A DNA stretch of 55,563 bases from an uncultured Planctomycetota bacterium (lineage in GTDB: Bacteria; Planctomycetota; Phycisphaerae; Phycisphaerales; UBA5793), in NCBI GenBank assembly GCA_900696685.1, contig CAADHA010000152.1:1-55563 (forward strand). Reading direction: 5' to 3'. Each line of letters opens with the position of its first letter. Position 1 is the stretch's first letter. Made by a program: the position numbers and the translations under genes. Below are positions 49,834 to 55,563 of the stretch, piece after piece. The notes below the pieces were generated by a model. It saw nothing but the letters and a program-made list of their open reading frames with translations. It made no database searches and was not told the DNA's origin.

Positions 49834-49854
49834 ACTCGAATCGGAAGCAGAACG

Positions 49855-49986
49855 CTTACCACGAAGAGCACAAAGTCACCAAGGAGGCACAAGGGTAGCG
49901 TCAAAGAACTGGATCAAATGATTCGGTGCATCAGACTCAGGATCTGCTTCGTGCCCCTTTTGTGCCTTTGTGTCCTTTGTGGTGAA
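49855..49986. repeat. Inverted pair of CACAAAGTC-type repeats, family E
   Basis: The left unit (49855-49895) contains TTACCACGAAGAGCACAAAG and CACCAAGGAGGCACAAGGG; the right unit (49951-49986) is an inverted copy (reading TCACCACAAAGGACACAAAG on the minus strand). They are 55 bp apart and fill most of the E1beta-E2 gap (49834-50000). I recall this CACAAAG-type repeat in many bacteria, near degenerate transposase remnants; this is memory. Confidence 0.75.
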
Positions 49987-50000
49987 TGCAGGACGAGAAC

Positions 50001-51338
50001 ATGGCAACGAAAGATTTCATCCTCCCCGATCTCGGCGAAGGCGTGCATGAAGGCCAGATTGTGCGCCTCATGGCCAGGACCGGCGACGCCGTCCGCGAAG
50101 ATCAGCCGCTCATGGAGGTCGAGACGGACAAGGCCTCGGTCGAGATTCCCTCGCCCTTCTCCGGCACGATCGCCAAGTGGCACGTGAAAGAGGGGCAGGC
50201 GGTCAAGGTCGGAGAGGTCATGGTGACGTTCGCCGACGGCCCCGCTGAATCGGGCGAGGGAAACCTCGGCGCGACCGAGCGTTCGAGTCCGGCGGCATCG
50301 TTGTCGGCCTCCATTGTGCGACCCGGCGCCGACAAGGCCGCAGCCAACGGCGGCGTCGCCGTCGCCGTCGCCGCCCCGGCCGCTCGGCGTGCGCCCGCTT
50401 CCCCTGCCGTACGCAAACTGGCCCGCCAGCACAATCTTGACATCGAAACGATTCGCGGCAGCGGCCCGGGCGGGCGCATCACCCGCGCCGACGTGGAGCG
50501 CGCCGCTTCCAGCGTTGCCCCGTCTCGCGCTGCAACCGACTCCGTCGCGCGCCTGCCGTCTTCGCCTCCAATCGTGGGGCCGCGCCCTGCGCCCATCGCG
50601 GAACCAGTCGAACCTCCCGGCGCCTCGGATCATGACAACTGGGGTCCGGTCCGTCGCCAGAAGAATTCAATGGCGCGAAGGACCATCGCCGCCAACATGG
50701 TCCAGTCGTGGACCACGATCCCGCACGTCACCGACAGCGATGATGCGGACGTGACCGACCTCGACCGCCTCCGCCGCGGCTACCCGGCCCCGGAGAACGG
50801 GCAACGGAAGATCACCATGCTTGCGTTCGTCATCCGCGCCGTCGCCCGCGCGCTGACGATGCATCCGGAGTTCAACGCCGTCTTCGACGCCGAGCACGAT
50901 CAGATCGTGTATCGCCGCTACATCAACATCGCGATCGGCGTTCACACGGAGCGCGGCCTGATCACGCCGGTGATCCGAAACACCGATCAACTGAGCGTCA
51001 TCGAGATCGCCGACTCGCTCATTGACCTTTCTGCCAAGGCGCGCGAGGCGAAGTTCACCGTGAACGACACGCGCGGCGGGACGTACACGCTCTCCAATCC
51101 CGGCGCGCTGGGGGGCAGCCGCTACAGCACGCCCATTATCCCACCCGGCCAGTGTGCCGTGCTCGCGCTGGGGCGCATGCGCCTCATGCCCTGGGTCGTT
51201 GACGGCGTCCTCCAGCCGCGTCTCATCCTGCCGCTGAGCCACTCCTTCGATCACCGCATCGCCGATGGCGGGCATGAGGTCGCCTTCATGCGGCAGGTGA
51301 TCGAATCGCTCGAGAATCCGGCCCGGCTGCTGCTCTGA
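50001..51338 (+). CDS. Dihydrolipoyl acyltransferase E2 component
   Basis: This 445-residue E2 has one lipoyl domain (DLGEGVHEGQIVRLMARTGD, lipoyl Lys44 in EVETDKASVEIP), an alanine/proline linker, a peripheral subunit-binding domain (ASPAVRKLARQHNLDIETIR, then GSGPGGRITRADVERAA) and an acyltransferase domain ending in the active site LSHSFDHRIADGGHE. The GEGVHEGQ start is of the branched-chain type (GEG-x-x-E). AGGACGAG is upstream of the ATG; ATG 49986 is an alternative. It transfers the acyl group from lipoyl to CoA. The short linker fits a compact single-lipoyl E2. Confidence 0.9.
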   Translation: MATKDFILPDLGEGVHEGQIVRLMARTGDAVREDQPLMEVETDKASVEIPSPFSGTIAKWHVKEGQAVKVGEVMVTFADGPAESGEGNLGATERSSPAASLSASIVRPGADKAAANGGVAVAVAAPAARRAPASPAVRKLARQHNLDIETIRGSGPGGRITRADVERAASSVAPSRAATDSVARLPSSPPIVGPRPAPIAEPVEPPGASDHDNWGPVRRQKNSMARRTIAANMVQSWTTIPHVTDSDDADVTDLDRLRRGYPAPENGQRKITMLAFVIRAVARALTMHPEFNAVFDAEHDQIVYRRYINIAIGVHTERGLITPVIRNTDQLSVIEIADSLIDLSAKAREAKFTVNDTRGGTYTLSNPGALGGSRYSTPIIPPGQCAVLALGRMRLMPWVVDGVLQPRLILPLSHSFDHRIADGGHEVAFMRQVIESLENPARLLL

Positions 51339-51366
51339 GGCCAACCGAAAGGCGCGAGGCACACGC

Positions 51367-52746
51367 ATGGTCGTCGGCGAGTTCACGCAGGAGGCGAATC
51401 TGGTCATCATCGGCGCCGGGCCGGGTGGCTACAGCGCCGCGTTCCGCGCGGCCGAACTCGGCCTCAATCCCGTCATCGTGGACAGCCGCAAGGACCTCGG
51501 CGGCATCTGCCTTCACGCCGGATGCATTCCCTCCAAGACGCTGCTGCACATCGCGGAGACGATCAACATCGGCAAGCGGGCCGAAGCGTTCGGCGTGTCC
51601 TATGGCGAGCCGCGCATCGATCTTGACAAGGTCCGCGCGTGGGTGAGTCAGACGACGGACCGGCTCGCGTCGGGGTTGGCGAACCGGGCGAAGAACCTCG
51701 GGGTCGAGATCGTCACGGGCCGCGCGACGTTCGATGATGGGAGAAGCCTCTCGATCCACGGCGGCTCGGTCCCGCGTTTCAGATTCCGCAGGGCGATTCT
51801 CGCCGTCGGGGCACGTGCGATTGAGCACGCGGCCGCTCCCTTCGACAATCGCCTCATCATCGATCCCTGGCAGGCGCTGCGGCTCGAACGCGTGCCGGCG
51901 CGCCTGCTCGTCATCGGCGCGGGCGCTCCAGCCGTGGAACTCGCCTCGATCTACGCCGCGCTGGGAAGCAGGGTCACCCTCGCCTTCGAGCAGGCCCAGT
52001 GCCTGCCCGCGGCGGATACCGATCTGGTTCGGCCGCTTCAGCGCCAGCTTGCCGAGCGGCTCAAGGCCGTGATGCCAGGTGCGACCGTCGCGGAGATGCG
52101 AGTCGTTGCAGAGGAAGTCAAAGCCACATTCATCTCCGGCGACAAGAGCGAGTCGCAGGCTTTCGACGCCGTCATCGTCGCGCTCGGACAGCGCGGCAAC
52201 ACGGGCGATCTCGGCCTCGAGAACACGAAAGTGAAGATCGACGCCGAGGGCTTCGTCGAGATTGATGAGCAGATGCACACGACCGAGCCGCGCATCATGG
52301 CGGTGGGTGACGTGACCGGACGGCCGTGGACTGCGGACCGCGCCCTGGCGCAGGGCCGCGTGGCCGCGGAGGTCGCCGCCGGCTGGAACAGCGCCTTTGA
52401 CGCCCGCGCCGTGCCGCGCGTCGCCTTCACCGATCCGCAGATCGCGTGGTGCGGCCTCACCGAGGCCCAGGCGAACAGCCAGGGCGTTGCGCACAAGGTG
52501 GCCAAGATCCCCTGGGGCGCTTCGGGCCGCGCCGTCGGAATGAACCGCGCCGACGGACTCACCAAGCTCATCTACGACCCCGACACGAAAATGGTCCTCG
52601 GCGTGGGCATCGTCGGCGCCGGCGCGGCGGAGATGATCGGCGAAGGCGCCCTCGCCGTCGAGATGGGCGTCGAACTCGACGACCTCGCGGGGACGATCCA
52701 TCCGCATCCGTCGATGTGTGAACTGCTCGGCGATGCGGCGCGGTGA
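51367..52746 (+). CDS. lpdA: Dihydrolipoamide dehydrogenase (E3)
   Basis: This 459-residue FAD/NAD disulfide reductase has FAD motif VIIGAGPGGYSAAFRAAELG, redox disulfide GGICLHAGCIPSKTLLH (Cys48 and Cys53), the NAD motif LLVIGAGAPAVELASIYAAL (with GAGAPAV in place of the usual GGGxIG), and the C-terminal IHPHPSMCELL with the His-Glu base. It re-oxidises the E2 lipoyl arm. It starts 28 bp after the E2 stop. The unusual HAGC and GAGAP forms mark it as distinct from the housekeeping Lpd, so it may be dedicated to this complex. Confidence 0.93.
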   Translation: MVVGEFTQEANLVIIGAGPGGYSAAFRAAELGLNPVIVDSRKDLGGICLHAGCIPSKTLLHIAETINIGKRAEAFGVSYGEPRIDLDKVRAWVSQTTDRLASGLANRAKNLGVEIVTGRATFDDGRSLSIHGGSVPRFRFRRAILAVGARAIEHAAAPFDNRLIIDPWQALRLERVPARLLVIGAGAPAVELASIYAALGSRVTLAFEQAQCLPAADTDLVRPLQRQLAERLKAVMPGATVAEMRVVAEEVKATFISGDKSESQAFDAVIVALGQRGNTGDLGLENTKVKIDAEGFVEIDEQMHTTEPRIMAVGDVTGRPWTADRALAQGRVAAEVAAGWNSAFDARAVPRVAFTDPQIAWCGLTEAQANSQGVAHKVAKIPWGASGRAVGMNRADGLTKLIYDPDTKMVLGVGIVGAGAAEMIGEGALAVEMGVELDDLAGTIHPHPSMCELLGDAAR

Positions 52747-52769
52747 AGCGCGCGGCGAGCTCGTCGATT

Positions 52770-52848
52770 GATGCGAAGACGCAAGCGACGCCGCGAATGT
52801 TTGCCTCGATGTTCGTCCAGCGCGCCCGACGTCGCTTGCGACTTCGCC
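52770..52848. repeat. Inverted repeat between convergent genes, family F
   Basis: GATGCGAAGACGCAAGCGACG (about 52771-52791; 21 nt in total) and CGTCGCTTGCGACTTCGC (52829-52846) are inverted near-copies about 38 bp apart. They lie between the lpdA stop (52746) and the paaY stop (52849). A terminator or REP-like role is possible. Confidence 0.65.
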
Positions 52849-53445
52849 TCACTTCCGCTCATGCTTCGGCGCATACCGGTGCAGCGGGACGCGCGGACGC
52901 TGGTCTTCCACCTCGCGCAGCGGCTCCACTTCGCGCATCGTCGCGTTGTAGTTCCGCGCCACTTCCTGGTAGATTTCCGTCCCCTGCGTCTTCCACTTCA
53001 CTTCGTCATCCGAGAGTCGACGGATGACCCTGGCGGGAATGCCGGCCACCAGCGTGCGCGGCTCGACGATCATCCCGGCTTTCACGAACGTGAGCGCCGC
53101 CACGAACGCTTCCTCGCCGATCACCGCGTCGTCCATGACGACCGCGAGCATGCCGACCATCGCGTTGCGCCTGATTGTGCAACTGTGCAGGACGGCGCCG
53201 TGGCCGATGTGCCCGTTCTCTTCGACGACGACGTTCTTGCCGGGGAAGCAGTGCAACGTGCAATTGTCCTGCACGTTGCAGCCGGCCTTGAGGATGAGTT
53301 GTCCGATGTCGCCGCGCAGCGAAGCGCCGGGTCCGACGAGGCACGCCGGCCCGACGATCACGTCGCCGACGAGCGACGCCGTCGGATGCACGAACGCCGT
53401 CGCATCCACGACCGGCCGCACACCCATGAACTCATAACACGGCAT
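52849..53445 (-). CDS. paaY: PaaY-type gamma-carbonic-anhydrase-fold thioesterase
   Basis: This 198-residue left-handed beta-helix protein matches the PaaY pattern closely: FVHPTASLVGDVIVGPACLV, GASLRGDIGQLILKAGCNVQ, DNCTLHCFPG, GHIGHGAVLHSCTIRRNAMV and VGMLAVVMDDAVIGEEAFVA. The C-terminal EVEPLREVEDQRPRV is also family-typical. PaaY hydrolyses the CoA ester of a dead-end tropone product and works with PaaG/PaaI. The three zinc-type histidines are in place. GAGGTGATG precedes the ATG. It faces lpdA across an inverted repeat. Confidence 0.92.
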   Translation of the reverse strand: MPCYEFMGVRPVVDATAFVHPTASLVGDVIVGPACLVGPGASLRGDIGQLILKAGCNVQDNCTLHCFPGKNVVVEENGHIGHGAVLHSCTIRRNAMVGMLAVVMDDAVIGEEAFVAALTFVKAGMIVEPRTLVAGIPARVIRRLSDDEVKWKTQGTEIYQEVARNYNATMREVEPLREVEDQRPRVPLHRYAPKHERK

Positions 53446-53486
53446 GGGACATCACCTCGCGTGATTGCCGCAGCGATGAACGGACG

Positions 53487-55163
53487 TCAGCCCGCCACAG
53501 GTATCCGGCTCTGCACGATGCGGAAGCGATTGGCGACGAAGGCGCCGTCGCAGAGCGTCGCGTTGCCGGCCGGATTGGCGCCCGACACGTGGAAGTCGCT
53601 GAACGCCGCCGCCTGGTTCACCCATATCGAGCCGGTGAGGTTGCACGAGAGGGCCACGCCCGCGTCCATCGCCGCCTCCTCCGCCTTCTCGATGACCTTC
53701 GGGTTCGTCGAGTAGATCGCGCAGGTGATGGCCCCCTTCTCGCGCGCGATGTCCGCGGCGAGGCGGATGCTCTCATCGGTGCCGGCAGTCGCGATGACGT
53801 AGGCGATCGGGCCGAACATCTCGCGCGCGAACTTCTCGCGATCCTTCGACTCCGCCCTGAGAATGATCGGGCTGCGCAGGCGGGCCTTGGGAAACGCCTC
53901 GTTGACCACCGGCTTCGACTCGCGCAGGACCGGCAGGCCCTGCTGCTTTGCCTCGTCGACGCGCCGGGCGGTGTTCTCGTTCTGGATCGCGCCGAGGACT
54001 TCGGCGGCGCGCTTGGGCTCGCTGAGGAACCAGTCGACGGCCTTGACGATCGCACCGGCAACTTCATCAAACGACTTGTGTCCTTCGGTCGTCTCGATGC
54101 CATCGCGCGGAATGAAGATGTTCTGGCTCGTCGTGCACATCTGGCCGGAGTAGAGGCTGAGCGTAAAGGCCAGATTGCCCGTAACGGCCTTGAGATTGTC
54201 GACGCTGTCGATGATGACGGAGTTGACGCCCGCCTTCTCGGTGTGGACGACGGCGTGTTTCGCGTTCTGCTCGATCCACTCGCCGAAGGCGCTGGAGCCG
54301 GTGTAGTCGATGATCTTCACCTCGGGCCGCTGAACGAGGGTCTTGGTGATGGGAGCATTCGCTTCGTCCGCCGCGAGGGTAATGACGTTCGGATCAAAGC
54401 CCGCTTCACGCAGCACCTCGCGCGCGATCTCCACGGTAATCGCCAGCGGCAGGATCGCGCCGGGATGCGGCTTGACGATCACCGCGTTGCCCGTGGCGAG
54501 GCTGGCGAAGATCCCCGGATAGCCGTTCCACGTCGGGAAGGTCGAGCAGCCGATGGTCAGCGCGATCCCGCGCGGCACGATGCGGAACGTCTTGCGCAGC
54601 GTCACCGTCTCTTCCTTGCCGACGCGCTTGGACCAGATCGCCTGCCGCGGCGTGCGGGTCATCTCCTCATAGGCATACGCGACGGCCTCGAGGCCCCGGT
54701 CCTGCGCGTGCGGCCCGCCGGCCTGGAAGGCCATCATCCACCCCTGCCCCGTCGTGTGCATCACCGCCAGCGCCATTTCGAAACTGCGCCGATTGAGGCG
54801 GTTGAGGATTTCGAGGCACACGCCGATCCGCGCCTCGACGTCGGCCCGCTTCCAACCCTCCCACGCCTTGCCCGATGCGGCGATGAGCGAGTCGAGATCC
54901 ACTCGGGGATACCTGATCCCGAGCGACAGGCCATAAGGCGACGCTTCCGCCCCGACAGCGCCGGGTGCGCCGGGGTGGGCGGTAAGGATGAAGGGCTTGT
55001 CGAGGCGCGCTTCGAAGGCCTTCTGGCCGTCGTCCTTGGCGCTCTCGCCGTAGACCTTTCCGCTGGGGATTTCGGGGTACGCGCTCCAGCAGGCGCGCTC
55101 GCGGATGGCCTTGAGGGCGCTGTCAAGCGTGGCGCGGTGGGCGGTGAAGAATGATTGACTCAC
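53487..55163 (-). CDS. paaN: PaaN-type semialdehyde dehydrogenase (no hydratase domain)
   Basis: This 558-residue aldehyde dehydrogenase-family protein is of the PaaN (TIGR02288-like) group: FRIVPRGIALTIGCSTFPTW, NAVIVKPHPGAILPL and the catalytic Cys343 in LYSGQMCTTSQNIF. It likely oxidises 3-oxo-5,6-dehydrosuberyl-CoA semialdehyde after ring opening. The MaoC-type hydratase domain of PaaZ is absent, so a separate hydrolase would be needed for ring opening. The start is a GTG with GAGGA 8 nt upstream. It is about 40 bp from paaY, so the two share one transcript. Confidence 0.88.
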   Translation of the reverse strand: MSQSFFTAHRATLDSALKAIRERACWSAYPEIPSGKVYGESAKDDGQKAFEARLDKPFILTAHPGAPGAVGAEASPYGLSLGIRYPRVDLDSLIAASGKAWEGWKRADVEARIGVCLEILNRLNRRSFEMALAVMHTTGQGWMMAFQAGGPHAQDRGLEAVAYAYEEMTRTPRQAIWSKRVGKEETVTLRKTFRIVPRGIALTIGCSTFPTWNGYPGIFASLATGNAVIVKPHPGAILPLAITVEIAREVLREAGFDPNVITLAADEANAPITKTLVQRPEVKIIDYTGSSAFGEWIEQNAKHAVVHTEKAGVNSVIIDSVDNLKAVTGNLAFTLSLYSGQMCTTSQNIFIPRDGIETTEGHKSFDEVAGAIVKAVDWFLSEPKRAAEVLGAIQNENTARRVDEAKQQGLPVLRESKPVVNEAFPKARLRSPIILRAESKDREKFAREMFGPIAYVIATAGTDESIRLAADIAREKGAITCAIYSTNPKVIEKAEEAAMDAGVALSCNLTGSIWVNQAAAFSDFHVSGANPAGNATLCDGAFVANRFRIVQSRIPVAG

Positions 55164-55192
55164 AGATTAATCCTCTTGTGTCCTCTTGAAAC

Positions 55193-55228
55193 GCACCCCA
55201 CGATTCGCGGAGCCTCATCGTGGGCGTG
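55193..55228. repeat. Dispersed palindrome, family A (short-loop form)
   Basis: GCACCCCACGATTCGCGGAG then CCTCATCGTGGGCGTG. It lies between paaN (5' end at 55163) and the minus-strand tRNA-Arg, and matches the copies at 44409 and 48789 with one change. Confidence 0.85.
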
Positions 55229-55242
55229 GGTCGAATCTGAAG

Positions 55243-55316
55243 CGCACCCGGCGGGATTCGAACCTGCGACCTGCGATTTAGGAAACCGCTGCTCTATCCT
55301 GCTGAGCTACGGGTGC
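55243..55316 (-). tRNA. tRNA-Arg (anticodon CCT)
   Basis: On the minus strand the acceptor stem GCACCCG/CGGGTGC, D arm GCTC...GAGC, anticodon stem GCGGT/ATCGC with loop TTCCTAA (anticodon CCT, reading AGG), and T arm GCAGG-TTCGAAT-CCCGC are all present. The 3' CCA is not encoded. The gene is divergent from the tRNA-Arg at 55431, with 114 bp between. Confidence 0.95.
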
Positions 55317-55430
55317 ACGAGGCGGCCCGTCCGCGGACCGCTCGACAAAGATACCGTCTATACGATAGGGAGGCCAGCGGGCGATGCGGTTGCCCGTCCA
55401 AAGGCCGGTGCTACCCTCATCTCTGCGCGT

Positions 55431-55504
<74 letters not shown>

Positions 55505-55514
55505 TTCCAGTCCG

Positions 55515-55559
55515 CCCACGCCCACGATGAGCGAGTTTTCGAGCGAATCGTGGGGTGCA
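55515..55559. repeat. Dispersed palindrome, family A (long-loop form), last copy
   Basis: CCCACGCCCACGATGAGCGA, GTTTTCGAGCGAATCGTGGG and GTGCA: nearly identical to the copy at 16611. It follows the tRNA-Arg (TCG) gene and reaches the window end. Confidence 0.85.
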
Positions 55560-55563
55560 TCCA

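Noticed and set aside
51286-52707. Long minus-strand open frame (473 codons) opposite lpdA
   Set aside because: lpdA has a redox disulfide and FAD/NAD motifs; the antisense frame has none.
53589-55154. Long plus-strand open frame (521 codons) opposite paaN
   Set aside because: paaN has full-length family similarity and an active-site Cys; the antisense product is D/R/L-biased without domains.

Overview
This is a GC-rich bacterial chromosome segment carrying about 54 protein genes and two tRNA-Arg genes. Several signals point to a Planctomycetota genome, most likely class Phycisphaerae. These are stand-alone pseudopilin-type proteins with N-terminal FTLIEL-like segments, exported proteins sharing a C-terminal GACGGFLQL...VP module, many uncharacterised membrane proteins, and dispersed palindromes with a REP-associated transposase. 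The taxonomic call is inference from gene style; no rRNA or marker phylogeny is available in the window.

Layout. 0.1-3.5 kb (+) is a surface-polysaccharide cluster (family 2 glycosyltransferase, O-antigen ligase, family 4 glycosyltransferase). 3.5-9.4 kb holds a sugar isomerase-like TIM barrel, a GNAT acetyltransferase, a large exported beta-propeller protein, a pseudopilin, a membrane protein and an orphan nuoA. 9.5-13.7 kb has an EAL-CBS-GGDEF protein, dnaB and a small gene closed by a perfect palindrome. 13.7-15.7 kb (-) has two exported proteins sharing the C-terminal module of the beta-propeller protein. 15.8-20.8 kb (+) has a TatD nuclease, a large coiled-coil membrane protein and gnd. 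20.8-21.7 kb (-) has two pseudopilins. 22.0-25.7 kb pairs a 3-oxoacid CoA-transferase (scoAB, -) with divergent tryptophan 2,3-dioxygenase and kynureninase (+). 25.7-29.8 kb (-) is a run of poorly known proteins plus a cyclodeaminase. 29.9-37.5 kb is mixed: methyltransferase, sulfotransferase, fabI, an exported STN-like/coiled-coil protein, an ECF sigma factor with a membrane partner, a YceI protein and others.

37.5-55.2 kb is the most coherent block, an aerobic phenylacetate (paa) catabolic island. It holds an aminotransferase, a FlK-like thioesterase, paaF, a REP-associated transposase, paaG, paaH, paaJ, paaA, a double-domain paaB, paaC, paaD, a complete 2-oxoacid dehydrogenase complex (E1alpha, E1beta, E2, E3), and convergent paaY and paaN. 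No phenylacetate-CoA ligase (paaK), epoxidase reductase (paaE) or MaoC-type oxepin-CoA hydrolase is present. The gene content suggests a route in which phenylalanine is transaminated to phenylpyruvate, which the dehydrogenase complex converts directly to phenylacetyl-CoA, by-passing PaaK. That is inference from context. With tryptophan 2,3-dioxygenase, kynureninase and the CoA-transferase nearby, the window looks rich in aromatic amino acid catabolism.

The paa island is studded with palindromic repeats of at least five unrelated families, lying in most of its intergenic gaps. One family flanks the transposase as inverted copies. Another recurs across the whole window, including one copy read in frame inside a coding sequence. 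Five genes with little Shine-Dalgarno signal have a TANNNT hexamer 5-6 nt before the ATG, which suggests leaderless transcripts. The window ends with two divergent tRNA-Arg genes bracketed by copies of the common palindrome.
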